Part shown: piece after piece, positions 1 to 10,665 of the stretch | How positions within the stretch are numbered: the first letter of the stretch is position 1 | How the letters are laid out: each line of letters opens with the position of its first letter | Made by a program: the position numbers and the translations under genes | The notes under the pieces: generated by a model | Seen by the model: only the letters and a program-made list of their open reading frames with translations | Told to the model about the DNA's origin: nothing | The model's database searches: none | Assembly (NCBI GenBank): GCA_017591395.1 | Contig: WEDG01006400.1 | Location: 1 to 64,000, forward strand | DNA length: 64,000 nt | Direction: 5' to 3' | Source: Schistocephalus solidus | Lineage: Eukaryota > Platyhelminthes > Cestoda > Diphyllobothriidea > Diphyllobothriidae

Positions 1-960
1 AGAGGAGTGAATACGGTTTATGTCAATTGAACCTACTAGGATCAACGTCACTAGACCACCTTGCTGTGTGGCACACGGTGGACTTTGTCGAAACCGAAGA
101 TCGACGTAGACGACACATTTGTTACCGTGCAGAGGAACATGCTGCAGCATTTCCACGATAACCTTAACTCGATCTTCCCAGATATACAATTCACGAGGGA
201 AGAAGAAAAAGGGCAGCAGCTCCCCTTCCTTGATGTACTCATCAGGTGACGTCCCAACGGCGAAATAGAAACGACTGTCTACAGGAAAGCGACGAACACC
301 ACATAGCTTCTCAATTTTCACAGCAACCATCCGGTGGCTCACAAACAAAGCTGTGTGAGAACACTGTTCAAACGCATCCAGGCTCACTGCAGCAACCCGG
401 TGGAAAAAGCACATGAGGCCCGTTACCTCCGCGACCAGTTTATGCGGAACGGCTATAAGCCGATGCCTACGTGTTCGCCCCCGCAGGACCAAACCAGACG
501 TGTCAGAAGCGACCGAGCACATTATTGCGGGACTTGGTGTCGGAATTGCACACCGACTCAAAGCTACCATGTGCAGTAAGGTCATGAGACTTAAGGGCGA
601 ATTAAATCCGAATGAGCAGTCGGGAGTAGTGTATCGCATCCCGGGCGAAAACTGTTCCTGTACCTACACAGGACAGACTGGACGTATGCTTGGATTGCGC
701 ATACACGAGCATAAGCTTGCTGTGAGACGGGGTGACGGTTTATCGCAAGTGGCTGCCCACACCTACGAAACGGGTGACGAGTTTAACTTCGCAGCCACGA
801 AGCTCAATGCCCACGCCAGCTGCAAGACAAGCCGAGAATTGATTGAAGCCTGGGCCTCCGATGTGAACTCGGTCAATCGATTTATCGATCTAGCGCTGGC
901 ATACAAAACCCTGCGTAGTCACCTCCGGACTGGCGCCACTGTTGTCTGATTGGTCCCTGC
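1..960 (+). mobile_element. Penelope-like element, 3' half (reverse transcriptase end plus GIY-YIG endonuclease), decayed
   Basis: This is the decayed coding part of a Penelope-like retroelement, cut by the window start. A frame near 61-249 carries DVDDTFV, matching the catalytic YxDD-type motif of the reverse transcriptase palm, then QLPFLDVLIR. A second frame (about 330-480) contains NHPVAHKQSCVRTLFKR, the conserved segment after the RT domain. A third frame (413-949) holds the linker and a GIY-YIG nuclease domain, with VVYRIPGENC then TYTGQTGRMLGLRIHEH and the C-terminal SRELIEAWASD. Coding jumps between three frames and meets a stop near 305, so the copy is inactive. In the family, RT and GIY-YIG nuclease act together in target-primed reverse transcription. 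A hammerhead-like motif follows at 1009. Identification is confident from motif order; the element name within the family is not known. Confidence 0.85.
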
Positions 961-1008
961 CCCCTCACCCCCCTATAAATTTTAATCGTTTATGTTGCTG
1001 TTTTATCT

Positions 1009-1060
1009 CTGACGATGGACTCCAGTAAGAGTTCGAAAGCTCAGACGAATAAAGTCATGA
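1009..1060 (+). ncRNA. hammerhead-like motif in PLE tail (copy a)
   Basis: CTGACGA is followed by a hairpin (GGACTC, loop CAGTAA, GAGTTC) and then GAAAG, the order of the hammerhead ribozyme core (CUGAnGA, stem II, GAAA). It sits 60 bases after the PLE stop codon and is followed by AATAAA. One extra T separates CTGACGA from stem II, and a full helix I/III with a cleavage site was not traced, so activity is unproven. Confidence 0.45.
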
Positions 1061-1139
1061 TTCCGGTGAACGAACAACCTTCTTCTTCGTCACTTATACA
1101 TCCCATCCACCTTCCACCTTCTCTAGTAATTTCCCCAAC

Positions 1140-1575
1140 CCATAACACCGACCAGCTCTCACCTGCCTAGCCTCTGTCAGAAGCTGCACGTAAGGTAAAT
1201 GAGAAGACAATGAGTTATAGTTAGAAAAAGGAGTTTACAGTAGGGGTAGTTTTTGTAGGGACAGGTGTTCGGCGAACAGTTTCAGTCAGCGTAGCAGGAG
1301 CAGTTGCCTTTGCCATCCTTGCGGCAACAAGCCCTTTTGTGCGTTTGTGTTTGAAGAGGAAGGACAACGCAGCCAGCTAGCAGCATCGCGATCGTCATGT
1401 TGCGCTTGTGTGCGCGCGCACCATGGGTGCGAGCGTTCCTTCCTATTGCAATGTGAAAAATTTGAATTTGAATGTTTTCGACCAATCAGAGTTCGAGGTG
1501 AGTCAGTCACGAAGGTGCAGTGCTTATACATGTGAAAACAACCGTCACATGGCAGACTGGCAACGCGAGAGTAAC
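1140..1575 (-). pseudogene. degenerate metallothionein copy with its promoter
   Basis: The minus strand at about 1234-1345 encodes a Cys-rich run beginning CCRKDGKGNCSCYAD, then an in-frame stop, then NCSPNTCPYKNYPYC. This aligns to the intact metallothionein at 4992-5126: the GKG-CxC core, the CSPNTCP/CQPDNCP segment and the tail. Several Cys are replaced by Tyr or Asn, a stop interrupts the frame and no matching start codon is seen, so it is a dead copy. The flanks also match: downstream GCCTAGCCTCTG versus GCCCAGCCTCTG-like text near 4910, and upstream CCAATCAGAG, a GTGCGCGCGCAC-type segment (1409-1422) and CATGTGAAAACAACCGTCAC. The duplicated block therefore includes the promoter. Confidence 0.6.
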
Positions 1576-3649
1576 ACATGAGATCAAAACTCGATGCTTA
1601 ATGAATTTTTTTACATAGGACACCATGTTCAGAAATCCTGACTACGATATAAGCTTCATCCGGACAGACCGTTCGTCAATATTTGTAGGCTAGAAGTGAT
1701 GGTTCTTCCGGCGAACACGACGAACTTAGCGGTTGCCTGGTGAACGATAGTGACATACTGTGTCGTGTATGTTAGGGACCTGAGGACCTCTCATACAGCG
1801 CCATCCCGCTCCCCACGCCGTGGGACTGAGCGTTAAAACTATCTTGAATTACAAGTTTCAACAAAGGTGTCCTTCAATGACCGTGTCCAAAATAAAAAAA
1901 CGAGCAATGCTCGTAAAATAAAACCAGCTAAAGTGACCGTTAAGAAAACAAGTTGGGCTTTATGACCTAATTCCCGCCTGTCAGCAATCTGAAAGCCGTT
2001 GATATGTTAGATATCTGAGAAGCCGACGTTCGTTAGGAGCGACAGAACAGATCGACGTCTAGACAATCATATGAGACTGATAGGGTTGAACAATAGCTTC
2101 TTTCATCCGATTGGCCATTTTTCCCAATCGCAGTGTTGACTAGCTTGCCTCCAGTGCATATTCGCGTCGTTACAACAACTAAATATCACTTCTTCGAACT
2201 ATCACAACATTTTAACAGCTGTGCCTCGAAGGCTGACCGCTGAAGGGGAAAGTGAGTCCTCCTCCAGGGTGAGAGTTAAACAATGTGGGCTATATTCTAT
2301 GCAGTCTGTATGACAACTGCCATCATCGATAGAACGGAAAAAACCTTCTTAAATACGGTATCATCCGGAGTTAGGTTTCGGTACGCGTGGAGGGACAATC
2401 AAAGCTTTGTTGGCCACTGTGCCCACACCCAACCCCCGATGATCTTTATATTATCTACCCAAATGAATAGGGTGCTTGCTATAAGAGATGCCGAGGAAGA
2501 TGTCTGCAAGTCTAAATCCTGCATCTGTAATGAGTGGGTGACTGTCAGAGATCAAAATTAGGTCATTTAAAGGTCGGGCATGCGACACAGTAAAAGGGTA
2601 CTCTCTATAACTCGGCAAGCTGTTTGAGTTAAAAAATATCATAATAGGGCAGAAATAAACTACAAATGTATGCTATGCGCTGCGATAATTACCAAACATA
2701 CATCCACTGTTTCCAAGTCGATAAATATCCCTCGCAATTTTTAGCCAGATATATCCGGTTCGAGAAAGGCGCAGAAGGGTAGCGAAAAATGAAAAAAAGA
2801 AACCAGTAATCAGCGTTTGAGGATTTTGCTTGTTAAAAGAAGTTTTGGTTCTTTTAGGAAGCATGGTGGCAGGATGCTTACAGGTCGCGCTTCTGTATCG
2901 CTGCTAGAACACAACGTGGTAGGATGCGGGTAACAAGACGTGGCCAATTAGGCACAGCCTACGGACTCCATTGAATTATCCGATTTCGTAATACATACTA
3001 ATATAATTGGGAAATAAATAGGCAAGTCTTAGATGTTTCGTTTTCGTTTAATGGTATTCCGATCACGTAAACTGTTAAATTTTCCGTGAGTAGAATGCTA
3101 AACCGGATTTCCCATTTAGTATACAGGTTGTAGCCTTAAATCAGCTGCTCCTTCTCTGAACCTTGGATGCTGAATTCAGAGTTGGTGTTAAATTTGTCGC
3201 CAGATTGATGGCGTGGTTACGTGCTCCTAATTTGAGCTCCTTCGGTCAGATAACACCATGGAGAAACTATGGAAGGATCCAATCTACCACATTATACATT
3301 ACCGTGATTCTTAGGCTTGATATGCCTATGACATTTTTGAAATTCTTTATTTGTACATCCGTTCACCACCGTCAACAACCACTTTGGAAAAGTGGAGAGT
3401 GAGCGCCTGCCGCCTTGAATGATCTACTTAGCAGGACGCCTGATGAGACAACTCGTAGAAGTGTATGGCTCAAGGAAACACGAAGAGAGCAATTCATGCT
3501 ATAATACAGTTTTGATCCTCACACTGGTCCTATAGTGCTAGCCGCAGTGCGGCTGCCGGCGGGGCTCGTGATTGAGACGAGAATGTCCCGTAACGCGATC
3601 GGTAAACTCGCCTCTACCATGGTTGATTACCAGAACGAAACCGTCTAGA

Positions 3650-3820
3650 CAACAGGCCTGGGGATCACTGGTTAAGGCTCTGCACTTTTAACCAATAGAA
3701 CGGGGCTCGAGCCGCAGAAATTGCACACCTGGCGTTGGATATCGCTGGATAATGACGGCTAATAAGCTAGAAATGGCCATTCCAGACTGCCTAGTCTTTG
3801 TCGGTAATCCGCCTAGAGCT
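3650..3820 (+). repeat. tRNA-headed SINE with hammerhead-like core, copy 1
   Basis: A tRNA-like head (CACTGGTTAAGGCTCTG then GGGGCTCGAGCC, resembling internal promoter boxes A and B) is followed by CACCTGGCGTTGGATATCGC, then ATAATGACGGCTAATAAGC, AGAAATGGCCATTCC and GTCTTTGTCGGTAAT. The same order is found on the minus strand at 54.02-54.20 kb. In this copy CTGATGA has decayed to ATAATGA. Confidence 0.55.
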
Positions 3821-4953
3821 TAAATTCCCTCTTCTTACTTTGAACTGTCAAGACAATACCAACGCTCTATGCCCGCTCAATTGTTGGCTTTCACTGCTTG
3901 CCGTCTTACTGTGACATATATTACTATAGAGACTTAAAGACAAGGGATTGAAAACGGAGATATGTCGATCTTCTCCTCTTCGATCAAACAACAGGTCAAG
4001 GTCATTTAAACAGGTTGTGTAGAAAAAAAATACAGATAGACATATTGTCGCAGTAAATTTTTCGGCAAGACGCAGGAATGAGATCCCCACCCCTAATGTT
4101 CAGGAAGAATATGGTTGGGATCAAGTATGGGTCATCTTTTCGGTTAAGATCAGGGTTAGGACACGGGAATAGCTCCCTGCCCTGCAATTTTACCCATGGC
4201 CAACTCTAGTATCCCAGGAATGGGGGTTCAGCGTTACTATCCCTGTGCCTTATGAAGCGTCCAAGCAATTTTCCCAGTAGCGTAATCTTCCATAAGAAGT
4301 AATTCAATTCTATTATTGCCAGGATGCAAAAGGACGTAAAAATCAATTCTCTCGTTCCTGTCTCGATAAGCACAAAATAACCGAGTTCACCAATTGAGGG
4401 AGAGGAACTGAAAGGTAGGATGCGACTGGTTCTTTGACTTGATTTCATCAGTAGACACCTCACCATCGAATTACACAGTCAGAGGCTGCTCCGGTGGCGA
4501 CTACATCAGCACAACCTTCGTGGACATGAGACTATTTACACCTCTGGCCAATGCGCTCACTACACATTCAGGAGGTAGAGCGTGGAACCAAAATCCCATG
4601 GCGATATTCCGATTGCAGTGAACGAGTCCGCGTGATCAATTGCAGTCGGCTGCCGAACTCCCCACCCAGTCAGATTCTGAGGCATCCCAAACTAACCGAA
4701 GTTCGTAACCCCGATGCCGACATCTGAAGAAAATATTATTCACATTGCTGCCTTTAAGTTCAAATCTAACAAAACAACTGCAATCCCATTAAAAGGCAAG
4801 CCAGCTTTGCGTTCGCGAACACCAGAGGCACCCTGTTCGTCCACCCTCTAACTAACGCGCACATCCTCCAGAGAACTCTGCGAAGCACCCCCCAACCCGC
4901 ACCTACCCAGCCTCTGACTCAAGCAGCAAACGGAGGAAAAGAGAAAGAAATGC

Positions 4954-4959
4954 TTTATT
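4954..4959 (-). terminator. poly(A) signal of the metallothionein gene
   Basis: The minus strand reads AATAAA 33 bases after the metallothionein stop codon. This is the canonical polyadenylation hexamer at a normal distance. Confidence 0.6.
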
Positions 4960-4991
4960 TTTTTAGAAAAATGACTTTGCTGCCTGCGCTT

Positions 4992-5126
4992 CTAGCAGCA
5001 TTCCGATTTGCAGCAGGGGCACTTCTTGCAGGGACAGTTGTCAGGCTGACAGTTGCAGCCCTTGCCGGTCTTGCAGCCATCACAGCAGCAGCAGTCGTCT
5101 GTGCAGTCCTTGCAGCAACCAGGCAT
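4992..5126 (-). CDS. metallothionein, 44 residues
   Basis: This short uninterrupted minus-strand frame runs from ATG to TAG and encodes a 44-residue protein with 17 cysteines. The pattern starts MPGCCKDC, has a CCCC run, then DGCKTGKGCNCQPDNCPC, KKCPCC and ends KSECC. The CC, CxC and CxxC spacing, near absence of aromatic and aliphatic residues, and Lys/Asp spacers define metallothioneins: small cytosolic proteins that bind zinc, copper or cadmium through thiolate clusters and buffer metals and oxidants. The protein is short compared with vertebrate forms of about 60 residues. A TATA box (5194-5202), a metal-response palindrome (5218-5233), a CCAAT box and an AATAAA signal frame it, which points to a complete single-exon, metal-inducible gene. 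The antisense frames over it are shadows. The main doubt is whether further exons exist; the clean stop and poly(A) signal argue against that. Confidence 0.88.
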   Translation of the reverse strand: MPGCCKDCTDDCCCCDGCKTGKGCNCQPDNCPCKKCPCCKSECC

Positions 5127-5193
5127 TTCGTTTGTCTGAAGAGGTAGATAAGGCGTGAGGAAGGAGAACAACGAGAAGTAGTCAGCCCAACCG

Positions 5194-5202
5194 CTTTATA
5201 TA
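5194..5202 (-). promoter_or_regulatory. TATA box of the metallothionein gene
   Basis: The minus strand reads TATATAAAG 68-76 bases before the ATG. This would place transcription start near 5165-5170 and give a 5' leader of roughly 40 bases. Confidence 0.6.
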
Positions 5203-5217
5203 TGGCGATTGCGGAGT

Positions 5218-5233
5218 GGCGTGCGCGCACGCC
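5218..5233 (-). promoter_or_regulatory. 16-bp palindrome with metal-response-element cores
   Basis: GGCGTGCGCGCACGCC is its own reverse complement and contains TGCGCGC on both strands, matching the metal-response-element core TGCRCNC bound by the zinc-finger factor MTF-1 in other animals. It lies just upstream of the TATA box. The degenerate copy keeps a similar GTGCGCGCGCAC at 1409-1422. Confidence 0.5.
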
Positions 5234-5302
5234 CGCATGTGCGTGATGGGCAGGCGCTCCTTCCCATTGCAATGAGAAAGGTTTGCATTTGAATGCTGTC
5301 AA

Positions 5303-5307
5303 CCAAT
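5303..5307 (-). promoter_or_regulatory. CCAAT box (inverted) upstream of metallothionein
   Basis: CCAATCAGAG on the plus strand (ATTGG in gene orientation) lies about 100 bases upstream of the TATA box and is retained in the degenerate copy near 1483-1492. Conservation between the two copies supports function. Confidence 0.4.
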
Positions 5308-5539
5308 CAGAGATCGAGGTGAGCCAGCCACAAAGGCGGGTTGCTTGTACATGTGAAAACAACCGTCACGTGCCCGCGTGAGGTGACTTAACAGCCTAGT
5401 GAAACCTGGTCGTGCGCCCACAGTAGAAAACCACTGGACCTCCGAACGGTTTTTCGGGGCATATGGGATGTCGTGCATCTTTTCGTCGCAGGGCAGCAAC
5501 ACGTTGTTAAGACGTAGTTGCGATCGCTGGGAAAAGAGC

Positions 5540-5592
5540 TTTATTCGATTGACGTTTCGGATTCCAACGCGAACCTACCATCAGAGACAGTA
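5540..5592 (-). ncRNA. hammerhead-like motif (copy h)
   Basis: On the minus strand CTGATGGT is followed by the hairpin GGTTCGCGTTGGAATCC, then GAAACGTCAATCGAATAAAG. The core differs from CTGATGA at the last position. AATAAA follows within 15 bases, as in other copies. It probably marks the tail of a decayed Penelope-like element. Confidence 0.4.
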
Positions 5593-5699
5593 TCAGATAC
5601 GGGTACTTCGTACACAGGGAGTTGCAGTCGTGATGCTACCGCATGCCTACGGCAATTAAAGGCTCCCCAGCACGGTTCCGGCGATACGTTTTGAAATCC

Positions 5700-6880
5700 T
5701 GACTGTTTTACAAGCTTGCTCTACTCAGACGTTTTAGCGATGGCTGCACACTCGATTCGAGTGTCGTTACTGCGTGGGGAACGGTGGTGACTAAGTTTAA
5801 CATGTGGGTCTTAGTACATTTTTGGTCTGCATATTGTATGGCAGGAATCCTGGTATTTACTGTCTATGTCCGTCGGAAGATTTGACGAAAGTCATGCTGG
5901 ATTGGACGACGATAGACGACTCGGTACTCGACTTACTTAATATTTTTACTGGTCGCCCTCGCTATTTAAGTGCGTGTTACACCAAATTAAACGAGGATAT
6001 CCCGTCAGGCGGACAACATATTTGATAGAAACACAATGATGGTTGAGAGGGATAGCGCAAGTACCTGTAGATTGCCGAATTAAAGGCTGAGGTCATTTTA
6101 GGTGCAGAGGCATAAAATAGTTTTCGATTCGAAAAAATTACTTAAGTAGGTTTGTTATACTGATTTTCTTGCAGCCTAATCACACGATATTTCTGTCACA
6201 ATAGTATGCCGGCTTTTAAACAAGCATGGCTCTACCGGCCTGTAAAAAGTGCACTCTGTAGAAATAGCTGCTGAAATGGTATGTACTTTTCTCACTGATT
6301 TTTACCCTCCTTATAAATTCAACTACATTTTATAGAAAACATCGGCATCCTACTGCGATTAGGCCGCAAGCTAATCAGTATAACAATCCTACTTATGTAA
6401 TTTGATCCAATCGAAAACAAATTTCAGAAGTTCGGTTGACATTGAATGTAGGCTTTGAGAATCTTCTTAGACACGTTTGTATTACTATTTTGCGATACTG
6501 AATAGCCCCCAGGGACTGTATGAGATATTGTGTAAAATGCTCGGCTCCAACTCTCAGTCTGAATAGATAGTTCAGGAATTAGCGCCTACAGTACCCAAGC
6601 GATCACCTCTGTAACTCGCTGACAGCCTGCCACGTGGGACGTCTTCCAGTGCCATATTGTCTGACCCCAAATTCGCGAACCATCCTTGTACTAATTCTTC
6701 CTACGTCTCATCGACAAAAGATATTTGCAGAAACAGTGACTGATTTGCACTAACCAGGTACCGCTTGTGAACTCACATATGGAGCCAAATATATACATAA
6801 AGCGTCAAAAGCGCTGTTTGTTCGAGGAGAGGTCTAGGCGAGTAAGAAAGCAAAAGGCTCCTAACAGCTTGACAAAATAT
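5700..6880. other. no gene recognised
   Basis: No gene was recognised here. The longest frame (5804-6025 plus, 73 residues) shows no family motif. The sequence is AT-rich and probably intergenic or old repeat. Confidence 0.4.
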
Positions 6881-6884
6881 CCCA

Positions 6885-7432
6885 TTTATTATGCTGATTT
6901 GTTGATGTAAAGTCCAGCTCAACGTGCCGGATACTCACGTATCCAACCGTTCGCACAGCCTAAACTCGTTTATGGGTTCCACTTCGGCACTGCAGTTGAC
7001 ATTGAGCTAAATTCAAAGAAAATTAGGGCCAGGTTTAAGGTTAGGTTTAGGGAAAGGTTGACATTAGGTTTGCGCTTAAGGCTTAGGACTAGGAATGAGT
7101 GAACTTCATGGAATTTAACGCGAGACCAAATCTACTCTCCTATTCCCATGATTTGTTGATATAGGCTTCAGTTAAACGCGCCGGATACGCAGGCGTCCAA
7201 CCATTCGCGCAGCCGAAACGCTTCCTGAGGATCACCTATGGGCCCCCTGCCCGGCAAGACATGGGAATAAGAACCCCAAGTAATACAGGTGGATTTAAGC
7301 GAAGTACTAGGGAAATCAGGGTTCGAATTTAGGTTAGGGTTAGGATGAGGGTTACAGTTGAAGCTAGGGTTAGGACTCGGAAATGTTTACTGACCTTAGA
7401 ATTGAGCGCGAGGCCATCCCTATTACCCGGAG
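6885..7432 (+). repeat. two tandem 260-290 bp units with TTAGGG-like tracts
   Basis: Unit 1 (about 6885-7145) and unit 2 (about 7146-7432) share the order TGATTTGTTGATRTA, CGCCGGATAC, TCCAACCRTTCGC, then degenerate TTAGGG-like tracts (GGTTAGGTTTAGGG in unit 1, GGTTAGGGTTAGGATGAGGG in unit 2), then TTAGGACTMGGAA and an AACGCGAG/GAGCGCGAG segment. This is a diverged tandem duplication containing interstitial telomere-like repeats. Confidence 0.6.
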
Positions 7433-7489
7433 CGATGTTTCCGATCTAAACCAATATCAGAATTAACTCCCTTCCTTCAGTCCTCTTCT

Positions 7490-7775
7490 CCATTGGCCAA
7501 TTTTTCCGCTTAAGACCACTGGGCACATCCCATGTTGATGTCCAGTGCAACAAGCAGGCCCTTGAAATCGGGCTACTATTTTCCCTCTAAGTTCATAAAA
7601 TGGATACTTTTTCTACTCCTACGTAGGAAACTGCATATGCAGCTAAGCAATGAGGAATGCTTTTCTTTTTCTCCTCAGGCTAGTTAAGCACACCACCTGT
7701 TTGCATCGCTCGCACCTTTTTAAACGAAATGAAGTTCCTTCATTGTTTGCTCATTTTAAAATTTTGGAAATTTCA
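7490..7775 (+). repeat. dispersed repeat, left arm of an inverted pair
   Basis: This matches the reverse complement of 12412-12697 nearly throughout: GACCACTGGGCACATC, GTTGATGTCCAGTG, CGGGCTACTATTTTCCCTC, CTGCATATGCA, CACCACCTGTTT and CTCATTTTAAAATTTTGGAAA. Small indels show the copies are old. Both are flanked on one side by TTAGGG-like sequence. Confidence 0.75.
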
Positions 7776-8035
7776 ACTCTTTGTTGACGCTGCTTGATGG
7801 TGTTTCGAAACATTTTCTTAGGCAAAATTTTCGTTGTAAAACTAATAACGCTATTTGTCTCTATTAAGCTGCAAACTGGAGACCTGTCAGATCTTCACCT
7901 TTGAGAGGCCATAGTAACCTTGACACGAACTAGCTCAATTGTGTTGAGCCTCACATCTTTTTTTAATCCCACCGTCTTTTACTGGCAGGTAGAACCGGAG
8001 TGGGACGGTGTATAGGAACTGATCGAGTGAGTGGT

Positions 8036-8165
8036 TGGGAGTTCAATCTTCGTGGGAGGTGACGTCCTCCGTGTGCTCCAGAGCATGATGGTCGCATCAC
8101 CGGTGCTTTTCACGTGAATTAGTTCATAATTAGGCCGAATTGCGCATCATCTACCACACCATATC
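8036..8165 (+). repeat. R1 repeat fragment
   Basis: This contains the R1 head order: CGTGTGCTCCAGAGCATGATGG, then a GTGAATTAGTT(C)ATA segment, seen in better copies at 11312, 28516 and 59048. Confidence 0.4.
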
Positions 8166-8939
8166 TTTCCTAATCTACCAGGCTTTGATGGATTGAAAAT
8201 AAAAAGTTGTCTTGCATGCAGTGGCGTTTGTGACACGCGTAGGTGCACTGATCAGGAACATATGCTGGACCCACGCATGCCTGTATACTCACCTAAAGTA
8301 ATCCACTCAGTGGGGTTTACTTCCAGACAGGATCGATTTCGGGGGTAACGAATTCTGCGCAAGTGACGAGGGTCATCATCATCACCTGTGAGGGAACACA
8401 GTGGTGATCTGGGTGTGAGTTCGTTTCTAATGGAGCGAATTTGTACACCATCCACCCATCCTCTTTCCCAAAGACCATGCCCCGTGTTCTGCCCGGGTAC
8501 TGTCCACATAAGTGCTCCTGACCAAAATTTCTCCTATGGCAGTTGCAGTGAGGTCTTTTCATTTCAGTTAGGCATTCACTGACAAATTGCTATATCTGAA
8601 TGAGCAATTGCGTATGGGAGTCTCAGAATTTGGACTCAGAAACAGTTGGAACGGGAGTATGACGTGCAAGGTGCAATTTGCACAGTCTTCCACGAATACC
8701 ATGCCAATTACTGTCACAAAAGCAGTAGAGAGGGAAAGCGTGAGTTTTTTTATTATTTTGAACTGGACAGCATTTACCAAGAAACATGTTTAAAAAATAC
8801 AAAGGACAATGGCTGGCTTCGTTTGTACCAAACTCGACAGTTAACGCGTGGACTCAATTTCCTACGAGAACATCTGGGCAGTCCGAATAAATGAAGCAGA
8901 ATAATGAAGGCCAATCCAACCCAATACCCATATCTTATT

Positions 8940-8996
8940 CTGTCTCTGATTATGGAGTTGAGTGAGAATCCGAGACCTCAGATAATAAGGGTCTGG
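8940..8996 (+). ncRNA. hammerhead-like motif, decayed (copy f)
   Basis: CTGATTA, then GGAGTTGAGTGAGAATCC, then GAGACCTCAGATAATAAGG. This aligns with copies at 9276, 17518 and 41633, with core bases changed. It is followed by TCCAGTGATCGTCTC, the same tail that precedes the TTC array of the next copy. Confidence 0.35.
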
Positions 8997-9275
8997 TTCC
9001 AGTGATCGTCTCTCCTCCTTCTTCGCAAGAATAAAGCAATAAATTTCCTACGGTAAAGCCGAAAAATGCGCAATGATGACTAGACACGGGAGCTCAATAC
9101 GGGTTGAGTGGGATATCGGTTGATATCATTATCGAGCCGGTACTGAGGATTCAAGCCGAAATTTGAAACCATCAGGATAGCCACTTGATTTGCTCCCAGT
9201 TAATACCGCTGAAAAAAGAAGTCTATTGGCCTGACTTTTCGGATTTCCAATCGCACTCCTTATCTCTGACAGTCA

Positions 9276-9340
9276 CTGATCGCGGATTCGAGTGAAAACC
9301 CGAAACCTCAGGTCAATAAACTTCTAATTCCATTGATCGT
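9276..9340 (+). ncRNA. hammerhead-like motif beside TTC array (copy g)
   Basis: CTGATCG, then GGATTCGAGTGAAAACCC, then GAAACCTCAGGTCAATAAACTT. AATAAA follows within 15 bases. The tail CTAATTCCATTGATCGTATC runs straight into the TTC microsatellite, as if the array grew from the element's 3' end. Confidence 0.4.
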
Positions 9341-9341
9341 A

Positions 9342-9691
9342 TCTTCTTCTTCTTCTTCTTCTTCTTCTTCTTCTTCTTCTTCTTCTTCTTCTTCTTCTTC
9401 TTCTTCTTCTTCTTCTTCTTCTTCTTCTTCTTCTTCTTCTTCTTCTTCTTCTTCTCCTTCTTCTTCTTCTTCTTCTTCTTCTTCTTCTTCTTCTTCTTCT
9501 TCTTCTTCTTCTTCTTCTTCTTCTTCTTCTTCTTCTTCTTCTTCTTCTTCTTCTTCTTCTTCTTCTTCTTCTTCTTCTTCTTCTTCTTCTTCTTCTTCTT
9601 CTTCTTCTTCTTCTTCTTCTTCTTCTTCTTCTTCTTCTTCTTCTTCTTCTTCTTCTTCTTCTTCTTCTTCTTCTTCTTCTTCTTCTTCTTC
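9342..9691 (+). repeat. (TTC)n microsatellite, about 350 bp
   Basis: About 116 TTC units with a single CTC interruption near 9455. The long poly-Ser (plus) and poly-Glu (minus) frames across it are artefacts. Confidence 0.97.
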
Positions 9692-10224
9692 AGAATATCT
9701 TCGTTGAACTCGTCTATCGGCTGCTATTGATCCCTCGTTATTCACCCTCCGCTCTATCCTATACCAACGTAATCAATCTACCGAACGATTCGTCTGTGTT
9801 TGTTATGATAGAGAGACAGTTGGAAAGGCCAAGCAAATCAGAAAGATATTCAACGCAATTTTTGGTAAAGTCTGCGATTGACAAACACTTAATTTATTTT
9901 CCGCGCTGAAGGGATTCAGCCTCTCCACCCAGCAGTCTATCAGAACACCTTTTGACCGACATTCGTCGAAAATTCACACACAGCAATTTCTTTGGAGGGA
10001 ACGGGGGCGGCACGTACTGACACCCGGTTTGACCTCTAAAATGCCATAAAAGGTTCAACGTTGTTGTCCATCAGACAGGAGCGCCGAACACACAGTAGCT
10101 GAGGCAGATTTTCGCCGGTTGTAAAAAGATCTCACCAAAAGTGATGTAAACTTTCTGACATGGGTTTTTCGCTAGGTAAATGTGCGTTTAGTGCCTGTGT
10201 TGCTTACGTGCGTGTGTGGACGGG

Positions 10225-10665
<441 letters not shown>

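Noticed and set aside
4950..5362. Ala-rich frames of 65 and 135 codons over the metallothionein gene
   Set aside because: They are other-frame readings of TGC-rich metallothionein codons; the Cys-rich frame explains the region.
9308..9745. Long poly-Glu and poly-Ser frames
   Set aside because: They are translations of the TTC microsatellite with no start context or flanking coding signal.
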